Assembly: GCF_002723615.1 (NCBI RefSeq)
Contig: NZ_KZ304956.1
Location: forward strand, 1-64,000
Length of the DNA stretch: 64,000 nt
From: Limimaricola cinnabarinus
Lineage (GTDB): Bacteria > Pseudomonadota > Alphaproteobacteria > Rhodobacterales > Rhodobacteraceae
Reading direction: 5' to 3'
The notes below the pieces were generated by a model, which ran no database searches, was not told the DNA's origin, and saw only the letters and a program-made list of their open reading frames with translations. A program made the translations under genes and the position numbers. Positions 32,560 through 42,118 of this stretch are shown here, in pieces. The first letter of the stretch is position 1. The number at the start of each line of letters is the position of its first letter.

Positions 32560-33584
32560 CCCAATCCCCCGACACCAACCGCCGCTGGATCCTCGCCGAG
32601 CGCCCCAAGGGCGCGCCCGACGAGAACACGCTGCGCCTCGACACCGCGCCGGTGCCCGAGCCCAAGGAGGGCGAGGTGCTGCTGGCGACCGAGTTCCTCT
32701 CGCTCGATCCCTACATGCGGGGCCGGATGAGCGATGCGCCCTCCTATGCCGCGCCGGTGGAGATCGGCGAGCCGATGGTCGGCGGCACGGTGGCCCGCGT
32801 GGTGAAGTCGAACAACCCCAACTTCTCGGAAGGCGACCGGGTGGTGAGCTTCTCGGGCTGGCAGGACTACGCCGTCTCCGACGGCACCGGCCTCAACAAG
32901 CTGCCCGAGGGCATGGCCAACCCGTCATGGGCGCTGGGCGTGCTGGGCATGCCGGGCTTCACCGCATGGGCGGGGCTGCGCGAGATCGGCAGGCCCGAGG
33001 CGGGCGAGACGCTGGTGGTCGGTGGTGCCACCGGGCCGGTGGGCTCGACCGTGGGCCAGATCGCCAAGATCCACGGCCTGCGCGCCGTGGGCATCGCGGG
33101 TGGGCCGGAGAAATGCCGCCACGCGGTCGAAACCCTGGGCTTCGATGCCTGCGTCGATTACAAATCCGACAGCTTCCCCGAGGATCTCGCGCGCGAGACG
33201 CCGGACGGCATCGACGTCTATTTCGAGAATGTCGGCGGCGCGGTGTTCGACGCGGTGCTGCCGCGGCTCAACACCGGCGCGCGCATCCCGCTTTGCGGGC
33301 TGATCTCGCAATACAACGCCACCTCCCTGCCCGATGGACCGGACCGGATGAACTGGCTCATGGGGCAGATGCTGCGCAAGCGGATCACCATGCGCGGCTT
33401 CATCATCTTCGACGATTTCGGCCATCTCTACCCCGACTTCGCCAAGGAAATGGGCGGCTGGGTCTCCGAAGGAAAGATCGCCTACCGCGAGGAGATGATC
33501 GAGGGTCTGGAACAGGCGCCCGAGGCCTTTGTTGGCCTGCTGCGCGGCGAGGCCTTCGGCAAGCGCGTGATCCGCGTCGCCTGA
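32556..33584 (+). CDS. NADP-dependent alkenal/enone reductase (zinc-independent MDR)
   Basis: Leukotriene-B4-dehydrogenase/CurA-type reductases saturate the double bond of alpha,beta-unsaturated carbonyls with NADPH. The 342-residue product has the family start (NRRWILAERPKG), the YMRGRMSD motif (about residue 55), the NADPH-binding turn VVGGATGPVGSTVGQIAK (about residue 152) and the downstream YFENVGG motif. The zinc ligands of classic alcohol dehydrogenases are absent. It is co-translated with the TetR gene and followed by a DJ-1 gene, consistent with aldehyde detoxification. Confidence 0.9.
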   Translation: MTQSPDTNRRWILAERPKGAPDENTLRLDTAPVPEPKEGEVLLATEFLSLDPYMRGRMSDAPSYAAPVEIGEPMVGGTVARVVKSNNPNFSEGDRVVSFSGWQDYAVSDGTGLNKLPEGMANPSWALGVLGMPGFTAWAGLREIGRPEAGETLVVGGATGPVGSTVGQIAKIHGLRAVGIAGGPEKCRHAVETLGFDACVDYKSDSFPEDLARETPDGIDVYFENVGGAVFDAVLPRLNTGARIPLCGLISQYNATSLPDGPDRMNWLMGQMLRKRITMRGFIIFDDFGHLYPDFAKEMGGWVSEGKIAYREEMIEGLEQAPEAFVGLLRGEAFGKRVIRVA

Positions 33585-33622
33585 ACGGGCACCGCCCCCC
33601 GGACTTCAAAGGAAAGACCCAA

Positions 33623-34306
33623 ATGACCAAGATCCTGATGATCCTCACCTCGCATGACCGCCTTGGCGATACCGGCGAGAAGACCGGCTTCTGGCTGGAG
33701 GAATTCGCCGCCCCCTACTACGTCTTCAAGGATGCGGGCGTCGAGGTGACGCTGGCCTCGCCGCAGGGCGGCCAGCCGCCGCTCGACCCCAAGAGCGACG
33801 CGGAGGATTTCCAGACCGACGCCACCCGCCGCTTCAAGGAGGACAAGGCGGCGCAGGAGCAGCTCGCCTCGACCGAGCGGCTCGACGAGATCTATCCCAC
33901 CCAATACGACGCGGTGTTCTACCCCGGCGGCCACGGCCCGATGTGGGATCTCGCCGAGAACCCCGACAGCCGCCGCATCATCGAGACCTTCGTGACCGAA
34001 GGCCGCCCGCTCGGCGCGGTCTGCCACGCGCCCGCCGTGTTCCGCCACACCCAGACCGAGGATGGCAAGCCGCTGGTCGAGGGCCGCAAGCTCACCGGCT
34101 TCACCAATGGCGAGGAAGAGGGCGTGGGCCTGACCGATGTCGTGCCCTTCCTGCTCGAGGACATGCTCAAGGAAAAGGGCGCGGAGTACCAGAAGGGCGA
34201 GGATTGGGCGCCCTTCGTGGTGACCGACGGCAAGCTGGTCACCGGCCAGAACCCCGCCTCCTCCGAAGAGGCCGCGAAGAAGCTTCTGGATCTGGTCGAG
34301 GGCTGA
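33623..34306 (+). CDS. DJ-1/PfpI-family protein (type 1 glutamine amidotransferase-like)
   Basis: Members of this branch act as glutathione-independent glyoxalases, deglycases or chaperones; the precise activity is uncertain. The 227-residue product has the nucleophile elbow GAVCHAPAV with Cys134-His135, the acidic partner in TGFWLEEF (Glu26/27) and the FYPGGHGPMWD loop. This is the long HchA-like/Hsp31-type length. AAAGGA stands ahead of ATG 33623. It is the third gene of the TetR operon, before a clear terminator. Confidence 0.88.
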   Translation: MTKILMILTSHDRLGDTGEKTGFWLEEFAAPYYVFKDAGVEVTLASPQGGQPPLDPKSDAEDFQTDATRRFKEDKAAQEQLASTERLDEIYPTQYDAVFYPGGHGPMWDLAENPDSRRIIETFVTEGRPLGAVCHAPAVFRHTQTEDGKPLVEGRKLTGFTNGEEEGVGLTDVVPFLLEDMLKEKGAEYQKGEDWAPFVVTDGKLVTGQNPASSEEAAKKLLDLVEG

Positions 34307-34340
34307 TCCGGCAAGACCGCTTCAAAGCCTTATCGAACAC

Positions 34341-34371
34341 CGCCCGTCCGCTTCCCGCGGGCGGGCGTTTT
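34341..34371 (+). terminator. Rho-independent terminator after the DJ-1 gene
   Basis: CGCCCGTCCGC (34341-34351) pairs with GCGGGCGGGCG (34357-34367) with one mismatch, followed by TTTT (34368-34371). It ends the TetR-reductase-DJ-1 transcript. The rest of the gap to 34510 shows nothing clear beyond a probable promoter for the ABC operon. Confidence 0.75.
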
Positions 34372-34510
34372 CGTGCAGACCGGTCCCGCCCGGACGGCAG
34401 CGCCTCTTTTCATGGCATCCGGGGCCACGGGCGGCATCCGGCGCGCCTGTCCGCTTGCCATGCGCGCCCCAGCGCCTAGAAGGGCCACGACACCAGCCGG
34501 AGCCGTTCTG

Positions 34511-35392
34511 ATGACCCCCCGTTTCAGCCGCCGCAGCCTGCCGCTTGCCGCCCTGCTTCTCGCCGCCCTGCCGGTTTCGGCGCAGGAAGCGGACACGCTC
34601 TATTTCTCGGCCATTCCCGATGATGACGAGACCCGGCTGCAGGAGCGGTTCGGCAAGGTCGCGGACTATCTCGAAGAGGCTTTGGGCGTCCCGGTGGCCT
34701 ATGTGCCGGTCAAGGATTATGCGGCCTCGGTCACCGCGTTCCGCAACGACCAGATCCAGCTTGCGTGGTTCGGCGGGCTGTCGGGCGTGCAGGCGCGCCG
34801 CATGGTGCCGGGCAGCCGGGCCATCGCGCAGGGCTCGGAGGATGAAAGCTTCGTCACCTATTTCATCGCCCATGCCGATACCGGCCTGACCGAGCCCGAG
34901 GATGGCGGCTTTCCCGAGGGTCTCGAAGGCCGCAGCTTCACCTTCGGCGCGCAGGGCTCGACCTCCGGGCGCTTGATGCCCGAATATCATCTGCGCGAGA
35001 TCACCGGCGAAGCGCCGCGCGCATTCTTCTCCGATGTGGGCTTTTCGGGTGATCACGGCCAGACGCTGCGGCTCGTGGCCTCCGGCGCCTATGATCTCGG
35101 CGCGCTGAACTACAGCGTCTACGAGCAGGCGCTGACCGAAGACGCGCTCGAGACCGAGACCGCCGGGGTGATCTGGCGCACCCCGCCCTACCCCGATTAC
35201 AACTGGACCATTCGCGGCGATGTCGATGCGCGCTGGGGCGAGGGCTTTGCCGACCGCGTGCAGGCGGCGCTGATCGAACTCGACGACGCGGAGATCCTCG
35301 CGAGCTTCCCCCGCTCGGCCTTCATCGAGGCCGATGACGCGCTCTACGCCCCGATCGAGCGGACGGCGCGAGAGCTCGACCTGATCGATTGA
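34511..35392 (+). CDS. PhnD-family ABC substrate-binding protein (putative selenate or phosphonate-type oxyanion)
   Basis: Periplasmic binding protein of an importer. The 293-residue product has a signal peptide (about 1-24) and the PhnD-like body: FSAIPDDDETRLQERFGKV at the mature start, LAWFGGLSGVQARR (about residue 90), FGAQGSTSGRLMPEYHL (about 155) and GALNYSVYEQ (about 200). The WFGG and STSGRLMP stretches closely match proteins annotated as putative selenate-binding proteins, a PhnD offshoot; the true ligand is not known. The ATG at 34511 starts the signal peptide. Its stop overlaps the ATPase start. Confidence 0.82.
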   Translation: MTPRFSRRSLPLAALLLAALPVSAQEADTLYFSAIPDDDETRLQERFGKVADYLEEALGVPVAYVPVKDYAASVTAFRNDQIQLAWFGGLSGVQARRMVPGSRAIAQGSEDESFVTYFIAHADTGLTEPEDGGFPEGLEGRSFTFGAQGSTSGRLMPEYHLREITGEAPRAFFSDVGFSGDHGQTLRLVASGAYDLGALNYSVYEQALTEDALETETAGVIWRTPPYPDYNWTIRGDVDARWGEGFADRVQAALIELDDAEILASFPRSAFIEADDALYAPIERTARELDLID

Positions 35393-36072
35393 TGAGCCGC
35401 CCGCCGCTTTTGCGCCTCGAGCGCGAGACGCTCGCATGGGACGGGGCGGCGGTGCTGAGCGGCGTCGCGCTGTCCTTGGCGCGCGGCGAGCGGCTGGTGC
35501 TGCTCGGGCGCTCGGGCTCGGGCAAGAGCACGCTGCTGAACGCGATCCGGCTCGGGCTGGAGGCGCAGCGCCCTGCGCCGCGGCTGGCGCTGGTGCCGCA
35601 GGATCCGGGGCTGGTGCCGCAATTGACGGTGTTTCACAACGTCTGGATGGGGCGGCTCGACGATCACTCCGCCCTGCACGGGCTGCGCGTTCTGCTGCAT
35701 CCGCCCGCCGCCGCGCGGGCGCAGGCGGCAGCCCCCATCGCCCGCGTCGGGCTGAACGGCTTCGCGCGGCGGCGAGTCGGCACGCTGTCGGGCGGGCAGA
35801 AGCAGCGCACGGCGCTGGCGCGGGCGCTGTTGCGCGGCGGCGACGCGCTGATCGCCGACGAGCCCGTCTCGGCGGTCGATCCGCGCCAGTCGGGCGATCT
35901 TCTGGACGCGCTGCGCGACCGGTTCGAAACCATGGTTCTGGCGCTGCACGACCCGGCGCGCGCGCTGGCCATCGGCACCCGCATCATCGGGATCGGGCGC
36001 GGACGCATTCTTCTCGACCGGCCGGCGCGGGGCCTGTCCCTGCGGGAGCTTCATGCGCTTTACGAGGGCTGA
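35392..36072 (+). CDS. ABC transporter ATP-binding protein (PhnC-like)
   Basis: Energises the PhnD-type importer. The 226-residue product has Walker A (GRSGSGKST, about residue 39), a Q-loop (LVPQDPG), signature LSGGQ (about residue 130), Walker B (ALIADEP) and the H-loop (LALHDP). It is shorter than usual at the C-terminus, ending soon after the H-loop region. It overlaps the upstream gene by one base and the permease gene by 20 bases, so all three are translationally coupled. Confidence 0.9.
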   Translation: MSRPPLLRLERETLAWDGAAVLSGVALSLARGERLVLLGRSGSGKSTLLNAIRLGLEAQRPAPRLALVPQDPGLVPQLTVFHNVWMGRLDDHSALHGLRVLLHPPAAARAQAAAPIARVGLNGFARRRVGTLSGGQKQRTALARALLRGGDALIADEPVSAVDPRQSGDLLDALRDRFETMVLALHDPARALAIGTRIIGIGRGRILLDRPARGLSLRELHALYEG

Positions 36073-37585
36073 GACGCGCGCGCCGCGCCGCTGGGGGGCC
36101 GGGCGCGTTCTGGCGGGCTTCGGCCTTGCGACCCTCGCGGCGCTGGCGCTGGCGGATCTCGACCTTTCGCGCCCCGACCCGTGGCTGACGCTGCGCGGCA
36201 TCGGGGCGGGGCTGCTCTCTCCCGATTTCGCCGATCCCGCGGCGCTGGCTCATGCGGCGGCGCTGACGGTGGCCTTCGCGGTCTGCGGCGTCTTTGCGGG
36301 CGCGCTGGCGGGCTTCGTGCTGAGCTTCGGCTACACCCTGCGCGCCATCCGGGGCCTGTGCATCTGCGTGCGGTCGGTGCATGAGCTGTTCTGGGCGCTG
36401 CTGCTTCTGGGCGTCACCGGGCTGGGGCCGCTGACCGGCGTGCTGGCCATCGCCCTGCCCTATGCGGGCATCTTCGCCAAGGTCTTTGCCGAATACCTCG
36501 CCGAGGCCGACCCGGCGGCCAGCCGCGCCCTGCCGCGCCGCACCCCGCCGCTCTCGCGCCTGCTGTGGAGCCGCCTGCCGCTGGCCCTGCCCGAGCTTGG
36601 CGCCTACACGCTCTACCGGCTCGAATGCGGGCTGCGCTCCTCGGCCGTGCTGGGCTTTGTCGGGCTGCCGACGCTGGGCTACCTGCTGGAGACCGATTTC
36701 CGGCAGGCGCAATACGGCGCGGCGGCGGCTTCGCTCATGGTCTATCTCGCGCTGATCCTGCCGATCCGCCACTGGATGCGGCTGCGCCTCGCGCCCGTCT
36801 GGCTCGCGGTTTCCGTCTGGCTGCTGGCGCGCCACCCCGCCCCGCCGATGGGCGACGGCGCGCTCATGCGTTTTCTGGGCGACGCGGTGCCCGCGCCGAT
36901 CCGCGCGGGCGACTGGGCCGGGCTTCTGCCATGGCTCGGGCGGATGCTGGGCGAACAGGCCCTGCCCGGCACCATCGCCACGCTGGTGCTGTCGCAGCTG
37001 GCGCTGGCGCTGGCCGCGCTGGTCGCTGTCACCTGCTTTCCGCTGATCGTGGGCCGGGTCACCGGGCGCGCGGGCGCGCTCATGGGCCATGCCGCGCTGG
37101 TGCTGGCCCGCTCGATCCCCGATTACATGCTGGCCTTCCTGATCCTGCAGGTGACGGGGCCGTCGATGATCCCCGCCATCCTCGCGCTCGGGCTGCACAA
37201 TGGCGCGATCATCGCCCATCTGATGGGGCGGCAGGGCGACGCGCTGGTCCCCCGGCTGCGCGCCGACGCGCCGCGCGGGCTGCGGCTTGCGGCATGGGAG
37301 CTGCTGCCGCGGCTATCGGGCAATTTCTTCGCGCTGTGCCTCTATCGCTGGGAGATCATCGTGCGCGACAGCGCCATCCTCGGGCTTCTGGGCATCGCCA
37401 CGCTGGGCTTTTACGTCGATGCGGCGGTGCAGGAGCTGCGCACCGACCGGGCGGTGCTGCTGCTCGTCGTCTCGGCGCTGCTGACGCTGGGGATCGACAC
37501 GCTGTCGGGCCGGATCAGGGCGCGGATGCGGCTGTCGGCACCGGGCATGCGCAAACCCGAGCCCGAGGCGGCGGAGGCGGCCTAG
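36053..37585 (+). CDS. Fused double-domain ABC permease (PhnE-PhnE type)
   Basis: The inner-membrane channel of the importer. The 510-residue product contains two complete permease domains in tandem, each with about six helices and an EAA-like loop: the first around residues 75-235 ([20 protein letters not shown]), the second around 300-490 ([21 protein letters not shown]). Ordinary PhnE is about 260-290 residues and forms a dimer, so here the two halves are one chain. The ATG lies inside the ATPase gene. The last gene before the convergent terminator at 37608. Confidence 0.88.
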   Translation: MRFTRAETRAPRRWGAGRVLAGFGLATLAALALADLDLSRPDPWLTLRGIGAGLLSPDFADPAALAHAAALTVAFAVCGVFAGALAGFVLSFGYTLRAIRGLCICVRSVHELFWALLLLGVTGLGPLTGVLAIALPYAGIFAKVFAEYLAEADPAASRALPRRTPPLSRLLWSRLPLALPELGAYTLYRLECGLRSSAVLGFVGLPTLGYLLETDFRQAQYGAAAASLMVYLALILPIRHWMRLRLAPVWLAVSVWLLARHPAPPMGDGALMRFLGDAVPAPIRAGDWAGLLPWLGRMLGEQALPGTIATLVLSQLALALAALVAVTCFPLIVGRVTGRAGALMGHAALVLARSIPDYMLAFLILQVTGPSMIPAILALGLHNGAIIAHLMGRQGDALVPRLRADAPRGLRLAAWELLPRLSGNFFALCLYRWEIIVRDSAILGLLGIATLGFYVDAAVQELRTDRAVLLLVVSALLTLGIDTLSGRIRARMRLSAPGMRKPEPEAAEAA

Positions 37586-37607
37586 AACGGCCCGGACCGC
37601 ATGAAAA

Positions 37608-37640
37608 AGGCCCGGCGCGGGGGCATCCCGCGCCGGGCCT
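37608..37640 (-). terminator. Strong terminator of the fad/etf operon
   Basis: A perfect 14-base-pair stem, AGGCCCGGCGCGGG (37608-37621) with CCCGCGCCGGGCCT (37627-37640), loop GGCAT. On minus it is followed by TTTTC and stands 21 bases after the etfA stop. It may also stop plus-strand reading from the ABC permease gene. Confidence 0.85.
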
Positions 37641-37661
37641 CGTGTCGCATTGCCTTTGGGC

Positions 37662-38588
37662 TCAGAGCTTCTCGGTCAGCTCCGGCAGGGCGGTGAAGAG
37701 ATCGGCGACGAGGCCGTAATCGGCGACCTGGAAGATCGGCGCCTCCTCGTCCTTGTTGATCGCCACGATCACCTTCGAATCCTTCATCCCCGCGAGATGC
37801 TGGATCGCGCCCGAGATGCCGACCGCGACGTAGAGCGCAGGTGCGACGACCTTGCCGGTCTGACCGACCTGCCAGTCATTCGGCGCAAAGCCCGAGTCGA
37901 CCGCGGCGCGCGAGGCACCCACCGCCGCGCCGAGCTTGTCGGCGAGCTTCTCGATCAGCGCGAAGTTCTCCTCCGAGCCGACGCCGCGCCCGCCGGAGAC
38001 GACGATGCCGGCGGAAGTGAGCTCCGGCCGGTCGCTCTCGGCAAGCTTGTCCTCGACCCAAGCCGACAGGCCCGGATCGGCGGCCGCGACGACGTCCTCG
38101 ACCGATGCCGAGCCGCCATCGCCCGCCGGCTCGAAGCCGGTGGTGCGGATGGTGAAGACCTTGGTCGCGTCGCGCGACTTCACCGTCTGCACCGCGTTGC
38201 CGGCATAGACCGGGCGGTCGAAGCTGCCGTCCTCGTGGATCGCCAGCACGTCGGGGATGATCATCACGTCCAAGAGGGCCGCCACGCGCGGCATGATGTT
38301 CTTGGCGTCCGTCGTGGCGGGGGCCGCGACGTGATCATGCCCCTCGGCCAGCTGCGCCACCAGTGCTGCGACCGGCTCGGCCAGGCGGTGGCTGTAGAGC
38401 GCGTCCTCGGCGCAGAGCACCTTTGCGACGCCCTCGATCGCGGCGGCGGCGTTGGCCGCGTCCTTGGCCTTGGCGCCGACGCACAGGAGCGTCACGTCAC
38501 CAAGCGGTGCCACGGCGGCGACGGCGCGGGCGGTGGCGTCGTGGTTCAGTTCGCCGTCCGTGACCTCGGCCAGAAGAAGAACGCTCAT
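37662..38588 (-). CDS. etfA: Electron transfer flavoprotein alpha subunit
   Basis: ETF takes electrons from acyl-CoA dehydrogenases and passes them to ETF-quinone oxidoreductase. The 308-residue product has the N-terminal ETF domain and the C-terminal FAD domain with signature [13 protein letters not shown] and the loop [18 protein letters not shown] chose ATG 38588, which overlaps the etfB stop, over the GTG three bases upstream. It is the last gene of the eleven-gene operon, so this ETF is probably co-produced with the three acyl-CoA dehydrogenases. Confidence 0.96.
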   Translation of the reverse strand: MSVLLLAEVTDGELNHDATARAVAAVAPLGDVTLLCVGAKAKDAANAAAAIEGVAKVLCAEDALYSHRLAEPVAALVAQLAEGHDHVAAPATTDAKNIMPRVAALLDVMIIPDVLAIHEDGSFDRPVYAGNAVQTVKSRDATKVFTIRTTGFEPAGDGGSASVEDVVAAADPGLSAWVEDKLAESDRPELTSAGIVVSGGRGVGSEENFALIEKLADKLGAAVGASRAAVDSGFAPNDWQVGQTGKVVAPALYVAVGISGAIQHLAGMKDSKVIVAINKDEEAPIFQVADYGLVADLFTALPELTEKL

Positions 38589-39346
38589 CACACCACCCCC
38601 AGATCTTTGAGTTTCTCGACCAGATCGTCGACCGAGCCGACCATCATCCCCGCCTTGCGCTCCGGCGGCTCGGCGGTCTTCACGACCTCGAGCCGCGGCG
38701 AGACGTCGACGCCGAAATCGGCGGCGGTCTTCTCGTCCAAGGGCTTCTTCTTGGCCTTCATGATGTTGGGCAGCGACGCGTAGCGCGGCTCGTTGAGCCG
38801 CAGATCGACGCTCACGATCGCCGGCAGCTTGACCGAGATCGTCTGCAACCCGCCATCGACCTCGCGCGTCACCTGCGCGCTCTCGCCCTCGATCTTCACC
38901 TCGGAGGCGAAGGTCGCCTGGGACCAGCCCAAGAGCGCCGAGAGCATCTGGCCGGTGGCGTTCATGTCGTTGTCGATCGCCTGCTTGCCGCAGAGCACCA
39001 TCTGGGGGCTCTCCTCCTCCACAACCTTGGCGAGGATCTTGGCCACGGCCAGCGGCTCGATGTCCTGCGTCGGATCATCGGCGGCGACCACGAGGATCGC
39101 GCGATCCGCGCCCATGGCCAGCGCCGTCCTGAGCGTCTCCTGCGCCTGCTTCACGCCGATCGAGACGGCGACGACCTCCGTGGCGGTGCCCGCTTCCTTC
39201 AGCCGGATCGCCTCCTCGACCGCGATCTCGTCGAACGGGTTCATCGACATCTTTACATTCGCCAGATCGACGCCCGAGCCGTCCGACTTCACCCGGACCT
39301 TCACGTTGTAGTCGATCACCCGCTTCACGGGGACTAGGATCTTCAT
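38588..39346 (-). CDS. etfB: Electron transfer flavoprotein beta subunit
   Basis: Partner of EtfA, binding AMP and forming the docking surface for dehydrogenases. The 252-residue product starts [19 protein letters not shown], has the conserved [16 protein letters not shown] and [14 protein letters not shown] motifs and the recognition loop near [22 protein letters not shown] (about residues 175-196), with the Leu anchor. It lies 14 bases after gcdH and overlaps etfA by one base. Confidence 0.96.
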   Translation of the reverse strand: MKILVPVKRVIDYNVKVRVKSDGSGVDLANVKMSMNPFDEIAVEEAIRLKEAGTATEVVAVSIGVKQAQETLRTALAMGADRAILVVAADDPTQDIEPLAVAKILAKVVEEESPQMVLCGKQAIDNDMNATGQMLSALLGWSQATFASEVKIEGESAQVTREVDGGLQTISVKLPAIVSVDLRLNEPRYASLPNIMKAKKKPLDEKTAADFGVDVSPRLEVVKTAEPPERKAGMMVGSVDDLVEKLKDLGVV

Positions 39347-39360
39347 CTTTTGCTCCTGTC

Positions 39361-40572
39361 TCAGAAGAACGCCTGAAGGCCGGTCTGGGCGCGGCCCAGG
39401 ATCAGCGCATGGACATCATGCGTGCCTTCATAGGTGTTCACGGTTTCCAGGTTGATCATGTGGCGCATCACCGGGAATTCGTCGGAGATGCCGTTGCCGC
39501 CATGCATGTCGCGGGCGTGGCGCGCGATTTCGAGCGCCTTGCCGCAGTTGTTGCGCTTCATCAGGCTGACCAGCTCGGGCGAGGCGCGGCCCTCGTCCAT
39601 CAGACGGCCCAGACGCAGGCTGCCCTGCAGGCCGAGCGCGATCTCGGTCTGCATGTCGGCCAGCTTCTTCTGGAACAGCTGCGTCTGCGCCAGCGGCCTG
39701 TTGAACTGCTTCCGGTCGAGCCCGTATTGCCGCGCGGCGTGCCAGCAGGCCTCGGCCGCGCCCATCGCGCCCCAGGAAATGCCATAGCGCGCGCGGTTGA
39801 GGCAGCCGAAGGGACCCTTGAGGCCCTGCACGTTCGGCAAAAGCGCGTCCTCGCCGACCTCGACATTCTCCATGACGATCTCGCCGGTGGTCGAGGCGCG
39901 CAAGGAGAGCTTGCCGCCGATCTTCGGGGCCGAAAGCCCCTCCATGCCCTTTTCGAGGATGAAGCCGCGGATCTTGCCGTCATGCGCCTCGGACTTGGCC
40001 CAGACCACGAAGACATCCGCAAAGGGCGCGTTCGAGATCCACATCTTGGAGCCCGAGATCCGGTAGCCGGTGTCGGTCTTCTTGGCCACGGTCTTCATGC
40101 CGGCGGGGTCGGAGCCCGCATCGGGCTCGGTCAGGCCGAAGCAGCCGATCAGCTCGCCCGAGCACAGGCCGGGCAAATATTTGCGGCGCTGCTCGCCGGA
40201 GCCATAGGCGTCGATCGGGTAGATCACGAGGCTCGACTGCACCGACATCATCGAGCGGTAGCCCGAATCGACGCGCTCGACCTCGCGGGCGATCAGCCCA
40301 TAGGTGACGTAGCTCGCGCCGAGCCCGCCCAGCTCCTCCTCGACGGTGACGCCGAGAAGCCCCGCCTCGCCCATCTCGCGGAAGATCGACGGATCGGCGG
40401 TCTCCTCGCGGTAGGCCTGCGTCACGCGCGGCGCGAGCTTGTCTTGGGCAAAGGCGCGGGCCGCATCGCGCAGCATCCGCTCGTCCTCGTCGAGCTGGCT
40501 TTCCAAAAGGAACGGGTCGCTCCAGTCGAACTGGGAAAGTTCGGGGCCGTGGCCCTTCATGTCCTTGGGCAT
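39361..40572 (-). CDS. gcdH: Glutaryl-CoA dehydrogenase
   Basis: Oxidises and decarboxylates glutaryl-CoA to crotonyl-CoA, reducing ETF. The 403-residue product has the family marks: [14 protein letters not shown] with the glutarate-binding Arg (about residue 92), [13 protein letters not shown] (FAD/CoA site) and the catalytic Glu in [20 protein letters not shown] (about residue 382). GGAGGAG precedes ATG 40572. It lies one base after the CoA ligase stop and 14 bases before etfB. Its presence in a beta-oxidation operon points to an odd-chain dicarboxylate or a substrate that yields glutaryl-CoA. Confidence 0.93.
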   Translation of the reverse strand: MPKDMKGHGPELSQFDWSDPFLLESQLDEDERMLRDAARAFAQDKLAPRVTQAYREETADPSIFREMGEAGLLGVTVEEELGGLGASYVTYGLIAREVERVDSGYRSMMSVQSSLVIYPIDAYGSGEQRRKYLPGLCSGELIGCFGLTEPDAGSDPAGMKTVAKKTDTGYRISGSKMWISNAPFADVFVVWAKSEAHDGKIRGFILEKGMEGLSAPKIGGKLSLRASTTGEIVMENVEVGEDALLPNVQGLKGPFGCLNRARYGISWGAMGAAEACWHAARQYGLDRKQFNRPLAQTQLFQKKLADMQTEIALGLQGSLRLGRLMDEGRASPELVSLMKRNNCGKALEIARHARDMHGGNGISDEFPVMRHMINLETVNTYEGTHDVHALILGRAQTGLQAFF

Positions 40573-40573
40573 C

Positions 40574-42118
40574 TCAATTCTCCTCCGCATCGAGTGCCGC
40601 CAGGCGATCCGCAAAGGTGCCGAGCAGCTTGTGTTTCAGGATCTTGCCGGTCGCCGCGGCGGGCAGCCGGTCCACGATCAGGATCTTCGATGGCCGCTTG
40701 TAACTCGAAAGTCGCTCCGAGACATGGGCTTTCAACGCCGCAGGCTCGGGCGCGGGCTCGGCGCATTGCACGAAGGCCAGCACCTCCTCATTGCCGCCCC
40801 GCGCGCGGCCCACCACCGCGGCCTGCACCACCATCGGGTGGTCGTTCAGCGCGGCCTCCACCTCGGGCGGGTAGACGTTGAAGCCCGAGCGGATGATCAG
40901 TTCCTTGCAACGGCCCACCACGTGCAGCCGGCCCTGCGCGTCGATCTTTCCCAGATCGCCCGTGCGCAGCCAGCCCTCGGCGTCGAGCACCTGCGCGGTG
41001 GCCTCCGGGTTGCGGTAATAGCCCTTCATCACATGCGGCCCGCGGGTGTGGATCTCGCCCACCCCTTCGGCGTCCTGCGCCTCGGGGTCGATGCGGATCT
41101 CGATGCCGGGCAGCGCCGGGCCGACGGAGATGTCGGGATCGCCGATCGCGCTCTTGGTGCCGCAGATGCCCGCCGTGCTCTCGGTCATGCCGTAGCCGTT
41201 CTGCAGCGGCAGGCCATAGAAGGCCTCGGCCTTGCGCTTCCAGGCCGGGTCGAGCGGCGCGGCGCCCGAGGAGACGTAGCGCAGCCTGCCGCGCTCCAGC
41301 CGGTCGAGGCCGAGCGCGGCGGTGTGCTTCATCAACAGCGCGTGCATCTGCGGCACCGCCGGCAGCACCGTCGCCCCGTCCCTCAGCGCGGCGAGCAGCC
41401 GGTCGGGGGCGAAGCGGGTTTCGAGCTGCACGGTCGCGCCGCAGTGCGCGCCCGCCATCAGCATCGAGGCGAGGCCGAAGACATGGGTGAGCGGCAGCGC
41501 GCCATAGATCCGATCCTCGGCCACCATGCCGCGCATCTCGGCGCTGAGCGCGCCCGCGAAGAGAAGGTTGGCATGGGTGAGCATGACCCCCTTGGGGTCG
41601 CCCGTCGTGCCGGTGGTGTAGAGGATCACCGCGACCTGCCCCGCGCCCTCCTCCACCGGCTCGGGCGCGCCGCCCGGCCCGGCGGCGATCGCGATGCCGC
41701 CCGTCGCAGTGTCGATCTGTGCCGCCCCCGCCGCCTCGGCATGGGCGCGCGCCTCGGGCGAGACGTGGCAGGTATAGAGGATCGCGCGCGGGGCCGCATG
41801 GGCGGTGATGCGGTCGAGTTCGGGGCCGGTCATGCGGGCATTGACCGGCACGGCGATGGCGTCGAGCGTCGAGGCCGCGAAGATCGCCAGCGCGGTCGCG
41901 GCGCAGTTCTCGGCCACGATCAGCACCCGGTCGCCGCCCGCGACGCCGCGCTCGCGCAGGCGTCCCGCCATCTCCTCGATGGCGGCGTGGTAGTCGGCGT
42001 GGTTCAGCAGCTGCCCGTCGCTGTCGATCAGGCCGGGGGCCTCGCCGCGCTCCGCCGCCTGCCGGGCGATCAGCTCATGGAAGCGCCGCGCCGTCTCTTT
42101 CCTCGTCGCGTTCGTCAT
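40574..42118 (-). CDS. Acyl-CoA synthetase (AMP-forming), PimA-like
   Basis: Activates the operon's carboxylic acid substrate to its CoA thioester. The 514-residue product has the ANL motifs: P-loop [11 protein letters not shown] (about residue 168), [12 protein letters not shown] (about 305), [20 protein letters not shown], and the C-terminal catalytic Lys in TGKILKH (about 494). ATG 42118 overlaps the upstream stop as ATGA; a much longer open frame that continues to 43255 is spurious. Operon context suggests a dicarboxylate or aryl/alicyclic acid; specificity is not readable. Confidence 0.9.
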   Translation of the reverse strand: MTNATRKETARRFHELIARQAAERGEAPGLIDSDGQLLNHADYHAAIEEMAGRLRERGVAGGDRVLIVAENCAATALAIFAASTLDAIAVPVNARMTGPELDRITAHAAPRAILYTCHVSPEARAHAEAAGAAQIDTATGGIAIAAGPGGAPEPVEEGAGQVAVILYTTGTTGDPKGVMLTHANLLFAGALSAEMRGMVAEDRIYGALPLTHVFGLASMLMAGAHCGATVQLETRFAPDRLLAALRDGATVLPAVPQMHALLMKHTAALGLDRLERGRLRYVSSGAAPLDPAWKRKAEAFYGLPLQNGYGMTESTAGICGTKSAIGDPDISVGPALPGIEIRIDPEAQDAEGVGEIHTRGPHVMKGYYRNPEATAQVLDAEGWLRTGDLGKIDAQGRLHVVGRCKELIIRSGFNVYPPEVEAALNDHPMVVQAAVVGRARGGNEEVLAFVQCAEPAPEPAALKAHVSERLSSYKRPSKILIVDRLPAAATGKILKHKLLGTFADRLAALDAEEN

